From Geobacteraceae bacterium (GTDB taxonomy: Bacteria > Desulfobacterota > Desulfuromonadia > Geobacterales > Geobacteraceae), in the NCBI GenBank assembly GCA_028683555.1, contig JAQUHN010000010.1, forward strand, positions 1 to 42,519: DNA of 42,519 nt, written 5' to 3'. Of this stretch, positions 32,590 to 41,301 are shown one piece after another. The notes under the pieces were generated by a model, which was not told the origin of the DNA, did not search any database, and saw only the letters and a program-made list of their open reading frames with translations. Positions within the stretch are counted from its first letter, which is position 1. Each line of letters begins with the position of its first letter. The position numbers and the translations under genes were made by a program.

Positions 32590-33000
32590 CTAAGTTCCCG
32601 ACTCTTTCTTTGCGACTCCGGTAATTTTCAAAGCAGTAATCAGATCTCTGGAAAGCTCCGGCATTCGTTCCTGGCCCAGCTCGGCCAAGGCCTGATGCAA
32701 GGAGTCAACAGTAGCAACAAAGAGTATAACCGCAACTCCCTGGCAAAGAGGGCGAACTCGTCGAAGCAGCGAACTGCCGCCGTCGAGGAGGCGAAGCGCT
32801 CCGACGAAGTTGCCGTTTCGCCAATGGTGCAGAGCACCTGCAACCTTTATGAGTCCCTGGTAGAAATCGCGGGTTTCCCCAAGCGCACCACGCCAAAGAT
32901 GTTCGAGAGTTTCGTGGCAAGCGAACCAATCCTCGCGATTGAACTCTTCAATAGCCAGCAGCAGGCCTGCCGGGGGTCTTTCAGTACCGTAGTGGGTCAT
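32590..33000 (-). CDS. DUF309 domain protein
   Basis: A 136-residue helical protein with the DUF309 signature: EEFNREDWFACHETLEHLWRG, then FYQGLIKVAGALHHWRNGNFVGALRLL. The conserved HE...LE and H...GN positions look like a metal- or ligand-binding site but the family has no settled function. No Shine-Dalgarno is visible; a TATAAT sequence lies only a few bases before the ATG, so the transcript may be nearly leaderless or the start may be mis-set. Confidence 0.78.
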   Translation of the reverse strand: MTHYGTERPPAGLLLAIEEFNREDWFACHETLEHLWRGALGETRDFYQGLIKVAGALHHWRNGNFVGALRLLDGGSSLLRRVRPLCQGVAVILFVATVDSLHQALAELGQERMPELSRDLITALKITGVAKKESGT

Positions 33001-33039
33001 GAATTATAATACTAAGGGGGGTGATACCTGCGTGTCCAG

Positions 33040-33056
33040 AAAAATCCTCGCAAGGA
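33040..33056 (-). terminator. Weak terminator after the M48 peptidase gene
   Basis: A short stem TCCT/AGGA with a CGCA loop is followed on the minus strand by TTTTT, about 30 bases beyond the M48 stop. Four base pairs is marginal. Confidence 0.35.
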
Positions 33057-33086
33057 CCCGGGGCTATCTCGGCATACTGTACGATA

Positions 33087-33908
33087 TTATTTATTACCGC
33101 TGGGCTTGCTGATTTTCCACGGAACGGTATTGCCGAGCGGGTAGCCCTTCTGCGCTATCATTTTTCGGAGAACGACAATCCTGTCACCGGGATGAGGGTG
33201 GGAAGCCAACAGATAGGGGAACGTGCCGCCCGCCTGTCCGGCGAGACGGGAAAAGAAGTCGGTTGCGCCTCCGGCATGGCCGTAGCCGGCCACCAGCATG
33301 TCCAACCCGAACGCATCGGCAGCGGTTTCCTGCTGTCGAGAGTAGCTCATCTCCATGCCGAGAAACAGATCCGAGGCTAGTCCGGCCAGCGCACTGTCCT
33401 GGCCGAAAAACATCGCCAGTGCCAGGGTAACGCCAAGCCCCCGGCCCAGTCCTCGCAGATGGTCGCGGTGGGCATAGTGACCGAGTTCATGCCCGAGAAC
33501 CATGGCCAGCTCATTTTCCGAACGCACCTGCTTCAGCAGACCGGAAAAAACCATGATCTGGCCACCCGGCAAAGCCATGGCGTTGACAGCCTCGTTATCG
33601 GCAACATGGACGGAAAAATCATAGGTACGAAGGGGTGACTTCGGCGGAAGGGTCTGCAGCAATGTATGCAACAGTTTCGTCAGGTCCGGGTTCTCCTGAT
33701 AGCGGTACTTTTCCAACAGCTGCTTGCCCGCCCAGACCTCGACATCAACGGGCACCCGCGGGACGACCAGTTCGGCCAGCCACCAGAAGCCGAGCGAGAT
33801 AATCGCCACGATCACCACCAGCCCCCCGACCAGCCAAGCCAGTTCCGCCAGGGGATGGTTATGCGAAACGTTGACGTTGTCTGCCAGTTCCCTCGGGGTA
33901 TACTTCAT
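33087..33908 (-). CDS. M48 family zinc metallopeptidase, inner-membrane
   Basis: A 273-residue protein with a membrane helix at about 23-47 (AWLVGGLVVIVAIISLGFWW) and an M48 peptidase domain behind it. The zinc site HELGH and the third ligand Glu in SRQQETAADAFG are intact, as is NAMALPGGQIMVFSG of the substrate groove. Family members (HtpX, Oma1, BepA) take part in membrane or envelope protein quality control. It overlaps the upstream YbjQ-like gene by four bases (ATGA) and follows a second ybjQ gene, so the three probably form one functional unit. Confidence 0.92.
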   Translation of the reverse strand: MKYTPRELADNVNVSHNHPLAELAWLVGGLVVIVAIISLGFWWLAELVVPRVPVDVEVWAGKQLLEKYRYQENPDLTKLLHTLLQTLPPKSPLRTYDFSVHVADNEAVNAMALPGGQIMVFSGLLKQVRSENELAMVLGHELGHYAHRDHLRGLGRGLGVTLALAMFFGQDSALAGLASDLFLGMEMSYSRQQETAADAFGLDMLVAGYGHAGGATDFFSRLAGQAGGTFPYLLASHPHPGDRIVVLRKMIAQKGYPLGNTVPWKISKPSGNK

Positions 33909-34381
33909 CGGGGATTAAGGGCAACCGCCGTACCATAGGCGACCACCTCGACACTGCCCAGCTTGCCTTTGCGATTCGCAGAGTTGCCGATGGTGGATGT
34001 TTCCAGGCGCAGATTAACGACCATATGCGCACCGTTCCCTATCGCCTGCTCCTTCATGCGCAAAATAGCTTCTCGCCGGGCCCGGTCAACAAGCGATTCA
34101 TACGCCTTGATCCGACCGCCAAAGATATTGCGCAGGATGGCAAGCATGCGTTTGAAATAATCGATGGAGATTACCGCACTGCCGGACACCAGAAAGGCTT
34201 TCTTCACCCGCCCTTCGGCAAAAAAAGCCTCGGCCGTCATCACCTGAAACGTCAACTGCTCGCGTTCCCTCCTGACAATGGAGGCATAGTGTTTTCGCTC
34301 CGCGAAGGAGCCTGCCGTATAGCCTAACGTCAGCAGCGCCAGGAATACTATAAGATCGAAATACCTGGTTACGATTTCCAT
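33905..34381 (-). CDS. Membrane-anchored YbjQ/UPF0145 family protein
   Basis: A 158-residue protein with an N-terminal hydrophobic helix (YFDLIVFLALLTLGYTAG) that is absent from ordinary YbjQ proteins. After a charged linker the YbjQ fold follows: FLVSGSAVISIDYFKRMLAILRNIFGGRIKAYESL, RARREAILRMKEQA and HMVVNLRLETS ... VEVVAYGTAVAL. YbjQ proteins form pentameric rings of unknown function. A GGGGAG ribosome binding site lies within the 12-base gap after the first ybjQ gene. Its stop overlaps the M48 start. Confidence 0.85.
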   Translation of the reverse strand: MEIVTRYFDLIVFLALLTLGYTAGSFAERKHYASIVRREREQLTFQVMTAEAFFAEGRVKKAFLVSGSAVISIDYFKRMLAILRNIFGGRIKAYESLVDRARREAILRMKEQAIGNGAHMVVNLRLETSTIGNSANRKGKLGSVEVVAYGTAVALNPR

Positions 34382-34393
34382 GGCAGAACTCCC

Positions 34394-34708
34394 CTATTCA
34401 ACGCGAACTGCGGTACCATACGCAAACAGCTCGGCAGCGCCCTGGGCAACGGACGAAGTCGCAAAACGGATATTCACCACGGCATTGGCCCCTAACTGCC
34501 TTGCCTGCTCGGTCATCCTCTGCACGGCTTCCTCCCGGGCATCCTGCAGCAGTTCGGTGTAGCCCTTGAGTTCGCCACCCACCAGGTTCTTCAGGCCGGC
34601 CATGATATCCCGGCCAACGTGCTTGGCGCGCACGGTACTGCCTTGCACGATACCGAAGTGCTCTACGATTTTCTTGCCGGGAACAGTGTTTACGTTGGTC
34701 AGGATCAT
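34394..34708 (-). CDS. ybjQ: YbjQ/UPF0145 family protein
   Basis: A 104-residue protein with the complete YbjQ pattern: ILTNVNTVPGKKIVEHFGIVQGSTVRAK, IMAGLKNLVGGELKGYTELL, AREEAVQRMTEQARQLGANAVVNIRF and AELFAYGTAVRV. It is soluble and expected to assemble into a small ring. An AAAAGGAG site seven bases upstream fixes the start. It is the first gene of a three-gene unit ending with the M48 peptidase, and a direct comparison with the membrane-anchored paralogue behind it suggests an old duplication. Confidence 0.9.
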   Translation of the reverse strand: MILTNVNTVPGKKIVEHFGIVQGSTVRAKHVGRDIMAGLKNLVGGELKGYTELLQDAREEAVQRMTEQARQLGANAVVNIRFATSSVAQGAAELFAYGTAVRVE

Positions 34709-35390
34709 ACCTACTCCTTTTCTGATAATAAGTATTCACAAAACAAAGATGTCTTGTCAGGCTCGGAATTAATTGCTACCGCCCATATACGGGCTAAACA
34801 TGGTTGGCCATCGTCATCCGGCAACAATCAGCGCTGCCGTTCTTGACAAGCAGCATAAAACAACGTCAAGAAACATCTCTGCGTTGGCTGGTATGATGCA
34901 CCTGGCACCAGATCACCTTGAGAGTTGCCCCGGCGGCCTATCGGTCCAGACCCATGGCCTGGCTTAGAACCGACTATCTGCCGATTTTCCCCTTGCAAGG
35001 CCACCCCCCTTAATGTTGCGGCGGCAACAACTCATGCAACGCAAAACAATTGGCGAAGGTTAATTTAATTACACTTGGAAGTCAATGGGAAATCAAGCAT
35101 TACTTTCTCAGGAATTCGCCATTTCCTCTATCTACATGCAAGAAAATCTGATAGCGATTTTAGGAAAGCAATAAAATTAACCTAATCCGCATCCTACTCA
35201 ACTTTGAACCCTGCGCATTTTTTTTGAAGTAAAAATTGTTGCACCCCCTCTCACTGCGCTCCACAAAAGCCTTCACTTATCCAAGAACATTTATCAGTTT
35301 AACTTCTTTACATGTTTGTTAACCCGCCAACAACACATCTCATAGTCATAATGCACTTAAATTATTGAACAATATCTTGATTGCACTATT

Positions 35391-35405
35391 TGGCACACAT
35401 AATGC
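35391..35405 (+). promoter_or_regulatory. Sigma-54 (RpoN)-type promoter
   Basis: TGGCAC (35391-35396), five bases, then ATGC (35402-35405). The consensus is TGGCAC-N5-TTGC, so one of ten box bases differs and the GG-to-GC distance of 12 is exact. Transcription would start near 35417, about 290 bases upstream of the aldehyde dehydrogenase ATG. Confidence 0.62.
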
Positions 35406-35421
35406 CTTGTATATCACAAAA

Positions 35422-35446
35422 GCCGACTAAGTCTGCCGACGAAGTC
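35422..35446 (+). repeat. Tandem 12-mer direct repeat in the sigma-54 leader
   Basis: GCCGACTAAGTC (35422-35433) and GCCGACGAAGTC (35435-35446) differ by one base and are separated by one base. They lie immediately after the predicted transcription start, between promoter and terminator. Confidence 0.6.
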
Positions 35447-35447
35447 A

Positions 35448-35487
35448 GCCTCCTTGTCATGGGGGCGGATATTCCGCCCTTTTTTTC
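35448..35487 (+). terminator. Intrinsic terminator with competing upstream hairpin (attenuator-like)
   Basis: The terminator is GGGCGGA (35463-35469) with TCCGCCC (35473-35479) and a TTTTTTT tract (35480-35486). Upstream, GCCTCC (35448-35453) can pair with GGGGGC (35461-35466), which would consume the 5' arm of the terminator. The two structures cannot form together. No plus-strand gene precedes it, so it must act on RNA started at the sigma-54-like promoter or nearby. Confidence 0.7.
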
Positions 35488-35709
35488 AAAGAGAACTGAG
35501 AACAAAAGAAACATTTATTGTATTAAATAAGCTCTATCATAACATTACAATAAATTGGCCATAACAAGCATTACTACAACAAATAACACTATTTGGAAAA
35601 GAAAGACTTTAAGGCAAAGAATATTAAAAGCAAATCAAAACTACATACTTGGTAAAGTCAATAAAAATTTCCGCTGCTTTAGGCATCAATATTTTATAGG
35701 GGGTAGTAC

Positions 35710-37053
35710 ATGTCAGAAGTAATTCTTGAAATTGATGAGATAGTAATGCGGGCACAAAAGGCTTTGGATATTATAAAAACCTTTTCCCAAGAACAGGTAG
35801 ATAATATCACTGAAGCAATGTGCCACGCCGGGTCAGCCGCAGGAATGAATCTAGCTGAGTTGGCTGTAGAAGAAACCGGGATGGGCAAACTGGAAGACAA
35901 GGCAATGAAAAACTACGTCGCTACCCAGGTTGTTTACGACCAGATGAAAGATGGAAAATCGGTAGGCATCATTGAGGAGAAAAACGGCGTCATTCATATA
36001 GCCGAGCCTTTCGGCATTGTTGCAGCCGTTACCCCAACCACAAACCCGACGTCCACCACTTTGTGCAATGCCCTCATTAGCCTTAAGGGACGCAATGTCA
36101 TTATCTTCGCATTTCATCCACGTGCCCAACAATGTTGCGCTGCCTCCGCACAGATACTGCTTGACGCAGCCATTGCCGCAGGAGCACCGGCCGATTGTAT
36201 CCAATGGATCAAAAAACCCTCTGTTGAGGCCACCAACATCCTCATGAAACACTCTGGCATAGCTATGGTTATAGCTACCGGGGGTGGCGCCATGGTCAAG
36301 GCGGCCTATAGTTCCGGTCACCCGGCACTTGGTGTCGGCCCAGGCAATGTTCCGGTGTATATCGAAAGAACCGCCGACCTCAACATGGCCGTAAACAACA
36401 TAATTGCTTCCAAGACCTTCGACTACGGCACTCTGTGCCTCACCGAGCAGACTGTTATCTTTGATAACGAGGATACCGCACAGAAAGTCCTGCAACTTTT
36501 CAAAGAACGGGGAACATACCTATGTGACGAGGTACAGAAAACCAAACTAGAAGCTGTCATGTTCGACAAAGAAAAAGGAGTGCCATCCGCTTCTATTGTC
36601 GGTCAATCGCCGCAGAAGCTTGCCCAGTTGGCCGGATTTTTCGTTCCGGACGAAATCAAGCTGCTTTTGGTTCCGATAAAAGCCATAGGCACGGAAGATT
36701 GGATGAGCCACGAGAAGCTTTCTCCGGTTCTCTCTTGGTATATAGCCGACAATACAGATATGGCTATCCAGGCCGCAGTTGATCTTCTGGAATTTGGCGG
36801 TGCGGGACATACTGCTGTTGCGTTTTCCAGAAACGAGGAAATCCTCGTAGAATATGCACTGAAAGTCCCTGCAGGCAGGGTCATCTGGAACCAGCCAGCA
36901 TTGCATGGCGTTTGTGGTATTACGAGCGGATTGACGGCGTCCTTGACTCTGGGTTGCGGGGCTCGAGGGGGAAACATAACCACGGATAACATTACTTACA
37001 AGAACCTGCTGAATATTAAGAGAGTGGCGAAAAGGACCAAGGAAGACGCGTAA
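35710..37053 (+). CDS. CoA-acylating aldehyde dehydrogenase (SucD/AdhE N-domain type)
   Basis: A 447-residue cytoplasmic enzyme that interconverts an aldehyde, CoA and NAD(P)+ with the acyl-CoA. The cofactor segments PFGIVAAVTPTTNPTSTT and IATGGGAMVKAAYSSG are present. The catalytic Cys243 lies in SKTFDYGTLCLTEQTV, matching the position in AdhE and clostridial succinate-semialdehyde dehydrogenases. The alcohol dehydrogenase half of AdhE is absent. With a CoA-transferase and acyl-CoA dehydrogenase downstream, butyraldehyde or a similar short aldehyde is a reasonable substrate; succinate semialdehyde is the main alternative. ATAGGGGG lies before the ATG. It is the first gene of the operon behind the sigma-54-like leader and is more AT-rich than genes to its left. 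Confidence 0.9.
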   Translation: MSEVILEIDEIVMRAQKALDIIKTFSQEQVDNITEAMCHAGSAAGMNLAELAVEETGMGKLEDKAMKNYVATQVVYDQMKDGKSVGIIEEKNGVIHIAEPFGIVAAVTPTTNPTSTTLCNALISLKGRNVIIFAFHPRAQQCCAASAQILLDAAIAAGAPADCIQWIKKPSVEATNILMKHSGIAMVIATGGGAMVKAAYSSGHPALGVGPGNVPVYIERTADLNMAVNNIIASKTFDYGTLCLTEQTVIFDNEDTAQKVLQLFKERGTYLCDEVQKTKLEAVMFDKEKGVPSASIVGQSPQKLAQLAGFFVPDEIKLLLVPIKAIGTEDWMSHEKLSPVLSWYIADNTDMAIQAAVDLLEFGGAGHTAVAFSRNEEILVEYALKVPAGRVIWNQPALHGVCGITSGLTASLTLGCGARGGNITTDNITYKNLLNIKRVAKRTKEDA

Positions 37054-37119
37054 CTAACTTACCACCAGCACACGGCACGGCGTTACTTCACCACATAACA
37101 AACACAAAAGAGAGAAAAC

Positions 37120-38457
37120 ATGACACCTTTTAGTATGTATCAAAGAAAATTGGTTTCAGCTGACGATGCGGTAAAGGCAGTAAAGTCAGGCGACTGGCTG
37201 GACTATGGAATCTGTGTCGGGCATCCCGTTGCTACAGACAAGGCACTTGCGGCACGCGCCAAGGATTTGAGAGATATTAAGGTCCGGGGCGCAATAACGA
37301 TGTGGATGCCTGAAATTTGTTCCATTCCAGACTCTGAAAAAACTTTTACCTGGAACTCATGGCACTGCACGGCTATCGACAGAAAAATAGTCGAGGCTGG
37401 CTTTGGCTACTACGGACCCTTGCGATATTCAGAACTCCCTAAAATGTATCGGGAAGATATTGACAGAGTCGACGTAGCCATGTTCCAGGTGGCGCCTATG
37501 GATGAGCATGGTTTCTTCAATTTCGGTCCCCAATCATCCCATCTCATGGCCGTCTGTGAACGGGCCAAAGTAATCATCGTGGAAGTCAACCAGAATATGC
37601 CCCGCTGCTTGGGCGGCTTTGAAGAAGCCATCCATATTTCCAAGGTTGACTTCGTCGTGGAAGGAAATAACCCGCCCTTGGCTCAACTGAAACCAAACAG
37701 TATTACGGACGTGGATCAAAAAGTGGCCCAACTTATCGTCGAAGAAATCCCGAATGGAGCGTGCCTTCAGTTGGGAATAGGCGGAATGCCAAATGCTGTT
37801 GGCATGTTGATAGCTGAATCCGACCTGAAAGACCTTGGAGTGCACACGGAGATGTATGTTGATGCCTTTGTCGATCTTTCTGAGCGAGGCAAAATAAACG
37901 GATCCAGAAAGAATATAGACCGCTTCCGACAGGTCTTCGCTTTTGGGGCAGGAACTCAGAAACTCTACGATTTCATCCACGATAATCCGGCGATCATGAG
38001 CTGTCCATCTGATTACGTAAACGATGTCAAAAGGATTGCACTGATTGACAACTTCATGTCCATCAATAACGCAATGGAAGTTGACCTGTTCGGCCAGATA
38101 TCCTCCGAGTCATCAGGAACCAAACAGATAAGCGGAACCGGTGGTCAACTCGACTTTGTCATGGGCGCCTATCAGTCGAAAGGAGGTAAAAGTTTCATCT
38201 GTCTGTCTTCCACCTATGGCAAACCAATGGAAGTCAAATCCAGGATTGTGCCCACACTGAAACCGGGAAGCATCGTCACTGCCAGTCGCACTTGTACCCA
38301 GTGGGTCGTTACTGAGCATGGCAAGGTTAACCTCAAAGGCATGAACACCTGGCAACGTGCTGAAGCACTCATTTCCATTGCCCATCCTGATTTTCGTGAC
38401 GAACTGATCAAGGCCGCGCAAGACATGAAGATCTGGAGAAGGAGCAACAGAGTCTGA
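37120..38457 (+). CDS. Acetyl-CoA hydrolase/transferase family CoA-transferase, butyryl-CoA:acetate-like
   Basis: A 445-residue family I CoA-transferase. The glutamate that forms the CoA thioester intermediate is probably Glu244 in [15 protein letters not shown]. The C-terminal motif [19 protein letters not shown] is of the butyryl-CoA:acetate CoA-transferase type, whereas 4-hydroxybutyrate transferases usually read differently around the GGQ. It would activate a short fatty acid by taking CoA from acetyl-CoA. The gene follows the aldehyde dehydrogenase by 66 bases; the ribosome site AGAGAG is moderate. A 4-hydroxybutyrate CoA-transferase role remains possible. Confidence 0.88.
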   Translation: MTPFSMYQRKLVSADDAVKAVKSGDWLDYGICVGHPVATDKALAARAKDLRDIKVRGAITMWMPEICSIPDSEKTFTWNSWHCTAIDRKIVEAGFGYYGPLRYSELPKMYREDIDRVDVAMFQVAPMDEHGFFNFGPQSSHLMAVCERAKVIIVEVNQNMPRCLGGFEEAIHISKVDFVVEGNNPPLAQLKPNSITDVDQKVAQLIVEEIPNGACLQLGIGGMPNAVGMLIAESDLKDLGVHTEMYVDAFVDLSERGKINGSRKNIDRFRQVFAFGAGTQKLYDFIHDNPAIMSCPSDYVNDVKRIALIDNFMSINNAMEVDLFGQISSESSGTKQISGTGGQLDFVMGAYQSKGGKSFICLSSTYGKPMEVKSRIVPTLKPGSIVTASRTCTQWVVTEHGKVNLKGMNTWQRAEALISIAHPDFRDELIKAAQDMKIWRRSNRV

Positions 38458-38510
38458 GCAAGGAAACGAATCACACGCGTAACAGTATCTGACACGAGAA
38501 AGGAGAACAC

Positions 38511-39404
38511 ATGAAAACAGTTATATGCATTCTGCTTTTTGCGGTTCTTTGCCTGAGGGCCGATATGTCGATGGCGATTGATGGGAATGCCAGAGACTAT
38601 ATCCCTCTTCCACCAGGAACGAATCTCGGTATCCTTTACTTCCAGCATCTGGATGCACACAGGTTTTATTCCAACAGGAAGGAAGTGCCGGGCGATAACA
38701 AGCTTGAAGTAAACGCGCCGTTAGTCCGTATGGTCCATTATACGACGCTATGGGGCATGACCATCGACCCGCAATTCGTCATTCCCGTCTACGGCACCGC
38801 GCACACAAAGATAGGCGCGCTCGGACTGGATCAGTCAACCACATCCATGGGAGATCTGACAATCGGCTGCACCTTCTGGCTTGTCAATAAGCCGGAGAAA
38901 ACCTTCTGGGTCGGGTTTACACCGTGGATCACTTTTCCTACCGGCAACTTCAATCATGACAAATTTGTCTCAAGCAGCGCGCTTGCTTCCAACCGTTACA
39001 CTTTTACTTCGCAATTCGGTTTGGAAAAGGGGCTTGGTTACGGCTTCCATTTAAGTGCGATCGCAGAAGGGGCCGTTTATACGGACAACAATGATTGGAT
39101 GTCTGCCACAGGAGGGAAAGCCACGCAAAGCAAGGACCCGACTTTCCTGTCGCAGATCAGCCTGTCCTATGACATCACAAAGACTACCTTTGCCTCTGTG
39201 AAGTGGCGTTATCTGGCATGTGGGGAGACCGAGGTGGCCGGTGTGAAGCAGAAAGACGGCGCTGATGATCATCGAGTCGATCTGGCTCTCTTTCATATGC
39301 TCACTAAAACCGACCAACTGATGTTCGAGTACCAGAAAACGGTGCAGGTGAAAAATGGATATGACTCCGATGGTTTCCTTGTTCGATGGGTGCATGTTTT
39401 CTGA
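38511..39404 (+). CDS. Outer-membrane channel, MetA-type (phenol degradation family)
   Basis: A 297-residue protein with a signal peptide (TVICILLFAVLCLRADMSMA) and about twelve amphipathic strands. The start of the mature region (YIPLPPGTNLGILYFQH), the GDLTIGCTFWL and WVGFTPWITFPTG segments fit the MetA-pathway phenol degradation barrel family, and the chain ends in Val-Phe for BAM recognition. Family members sit next to catabolic genes for aromatic or hydrophobic compounds and are thought to admit the substrate. Here it lies inside the acyl-CoA operon, suggesting uptake of the operon's substrate. AGAAAGGAG precedes the ATG. Confidence 0.85.
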   Translation: MKTVICILLFAVLCLRADMSMAIDGNARDYIPLPPGTNLGILYFQHLDAHRFYSNRKEVPGDNKLEVNAPLVRMVHYTTLWGMTIDPQFVIPVYGTAHTKIGALGLDQSTTSMGDLTIGCTFWLVNKPEKTFWVGFTPWITFPTGNFNHDKFVSSSALASNRYTFTSQFGLEKGLGYGFHLSAIAEGAVYTDNNDWMSATGGKATQSKDPTFLSQISLSYDITKTTFASVKWRYLACGETEVAGVKQKDGADDHRVDLALFHMLTKTDQLMFEYQKTVQVKNGYDSDGFLVRWVHVF

Positions 39405-39497
39405 TGGCTGTAACTGGTTGATTGAAGGTGAAATGTCAGGGGTAAGACAACAGAAGCAGACGGCTCGCACAACCTATAAAAAAATATGGAGGAATAC

Positions 39498-41195
39498 ATG
39501 ATTCTTTTCAATCCCAAGAAACATGCACGGAAATACGCGGACGAGAAATCACGCCAGATTATGCTGAAGACAATCGATTTTTTCGAGCAGAAGGGGCTCA
39601 AGAAGCTGAGGGCGGATTGGCGCAGGAGAGTGTGGAACTATGATTTCGTGGATTTCATGCGGGATAATCAGGTGTTCGCGACCCTCATGACTCCGTCGGG
39701 CTATGGTGCGCCGGATTCACGCTGGGATACGTACCGTAATTGCGAGTTCTCTGAAATCACCGCGTTCTACGGTCTGACGTACTGGTACACCTGGCAGGTA
39801 TCCATGCTGGGGCTGGGGCCCGTGTGGATGGGGTACAACGAGGACCTCAAGCATAAGACGGCGAAACTTCTCCAAGACGGCGAAGTCTTTGCCTTCGGTC
39901 TCTCCGAAAAGGAGCACGGGGCCGATATCTATTCAACCGATATGATGCTCACCCCCCTGGGAGACGGAAGATACAAGGCCAGCGGAGACAAGTACTACAT
40001 CGGCAACGGTAATGAAGCGGCCCTTGTCTCGACTTTCGCCAAGATGGCGGACACCGGAGATTACGTTTTCTTTGCGGCAAATTCCAGGCATCCGAATTAC
40101 GAATGTGTCCGGAGCGTGGTAGACCAGCAGAACTATGTGGCCGAATTCGCCCTGCACGACTATCCCATCACCGATGCGGACATCATGCAGAAGGGGCCCA
40201 AGGCCTGGGACGACATGCTCAACACAATCAACGTCTGCAAATTCAACTTAGGCTTCTGCGCCATAGGCCTTTGCACCCATGCCTTCTATGAGGCTATCGA
40301 CCATGCGGCCAACCGTAATGTATACGACATGTTCGTTACTGATTTCCCCCATGTAAGAAAGATGATGACCGACGCATATTGCCGCCTTGTTGCCATGAAG
40401 CTTTTTGCGGAAAGGGCAAGTGATTACATGAGGCAGGCCAACGCCGATGACCGTCGGTATCTCATGTACAACCCTATGGTAAAAATGAAAGTGACTCGTG
40501 AAGGCGAGGATGTGATGAATCTTCTCCATGAAGTAATTGCTGCCAAAGGATTCGAAAACGAGCCATTCTTTGAAATCGCAAAAACTGAACTTCCGATGCT
40601 TCCCAAACTGGAGGGGACTGTCCATGTCAATATGGCGCTGGTTCTGAAATTCTTGACGAATTACCTGTTCAATCCCAAGGAATATCCGGAGGTGCCGCGC
40701 CGCGATGATCCTACAAATGACACCTTTCTCTTTGACCAGGGTCCGACGAGGGGATTGGGAAAGATTCAGTTCCATGACTATAACATTGCCTACAACGCTT
40801 GTAATCTGACAAATGTCGAAATTTTCAAGGAACAAATAAAACTCTTCAAGAATATGCTCACTGAGGCAGCGCCAAGCAAAGAGCAGACGAAAGACATCGA
40901 TTATCTGCTGGCCTTGGGAGAAATTCTGACTTTGGTCGCTTATGGTCAGCTAATCCTGGAAAGCCGCAAGTTCTTCGATGTAGAAGATGATCTTGTCGAT
41001 GAGATTTTTGATTTCATGGTACGGGACTTCTCGAAATATGCCCTCAATATCTATTCGAAACCCAGCAACACGGATAAACAGCGCGAACTCTCCCTCACAA
41101 TGATTAAGCATCCCGTTACCAACCAGGACCGCTTCAACCGCGTATGGAACAACCACGTATACGCCATGAAAGATCAATACCAGATGAATGACTGA
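39498..41195 (+). CDS. Acyl-CoA dehydrogenase
   Basis: A 565-residue flavoprotein of the ACAD family that introduces the alpha,beta double bond into an acyl-CoA. The FAD/substrate block reads FAFGLSEKEHGADIYST, the middle strand GDKYYIGNGNEAALVSTFA, and the putative base Glu372 lies in LEGTVHVNM, the usual (Y/L)EGT position. It is longer than classical short-chain enzymes, with about 150 extra C-terminal residues, as in the long variants. Electrons would go to an electron-transfer flavoprotein not encoded here. ATG 39498 is used because GGAGGA sits inside the four codons upstream that begin at another ATG (39486). Confidence 0.92.
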   Translation: MILFNPKKHARKYADEKSRQIMLKTIDFFEQKGLKKLRADWRRRVWNYDFVDFMRDNQVFATLMTPSGYGAPDSRWDTYRNCEFSEITAFYGLTYWYTWQVSMLGLGPVWMGYNEDLKHKTAKLLQDGEVFAFGLSEKEHGADIYSTDMMLTPLGDGRYKASGDKYYIGNGNEAALVSTFAKMADTGDYVFFAANSRHPNYECVRSVVDQQNYVAEFALHDYPITDADIMQKGPKAWDDMLNTINVCKFNLGFCAIGLCTHAFYEAIDHAANRNVYDMFVTDFPHVRKMMTDAYCRLVAMKLFAERASDYMRQANADDRRYLMYNPMVKMKVTREGEDVMNLLHEVIAAKGFENEPFFEIAKTELPMLPKLEGTVHVNMALVLKFLTNYLFNPKEYPEVPRRDDPTNDTFLFDQGPTRGLGKIQFHDYNIAYNACNLTNVEIFKEQIKLFKNMLTEAAPSKEQTKDIDYLLALGEILTLVAYGQLILESRKFFDVEDDLVDEIFDFMVRDFSKYALNIYSKPSNTDKQRELSLTMIKHPVTNQDRFNRVWNNHVYAMKDQYQMND

Positions 41196-41223
41196 ACAAG
41201 AGCGGGAAGAGGAAGTGCGCATG

Positions 41224-41247
41224 GAGAGCAGGCCTGAGCCTGCTCTC
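41224..41247 (+). terminator. Strong hairpin between the acyl-CoA dehydrogenase and 3-hydroxyacyl-CoA dehydrogenase genes
   Basis: GAGAGCAGGC (41224-41233) pairs perfectly with GCCTGCTCTC (41238-41247) around a CTGA loop, followed by TTTCATT. The stem is strong but the T-tract is short, so partial termination or mRNA stabilisation is likely. It may set the ratio of the genes on either side. Confidence 0.6.
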
Positions 41248-41301
41248 TTTCATTGGGCTATGCATGCGGTTTTTCCGCACAGGATACTACGGAGAAAAAA
41301 C

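Larger units (their letters stand above)
34709..35709. other. Long AT-rich regulatory region between divergent operons
   Basis: One kilobase with no supported coding frame. It holds, left to right, an inverted repeat TGTTGC-GGCG-GCAACA (35014-35029), TTGTT-N8-AACAA (35316-35333), a sigma-54-like promoter (35391-35405), a duplicated 12-mer (35422-35446), an intrinsic terminator (35463-35486) and about 220 bases of AT-rich leader before the aldehyde dehydrogenase gene. The left part should hold the ybjQ promoter. Confidence 0.6.

Noticed and set aside
35463-35486. Terminator assigned to the leftward ybjQ operon
   Set aside because: The ybjQ genes start at 34708 and run left, away from it, and the T-tract is on the plus strand only.
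35541-35580. TTGGCCATAACAAGC as a second sigma-54 promoter nearer the aldehyde dehydrogenase gene
   Set aside because: The GG-to-GC distance is 11 rather than 12 and the rest of the boxes match poorly.
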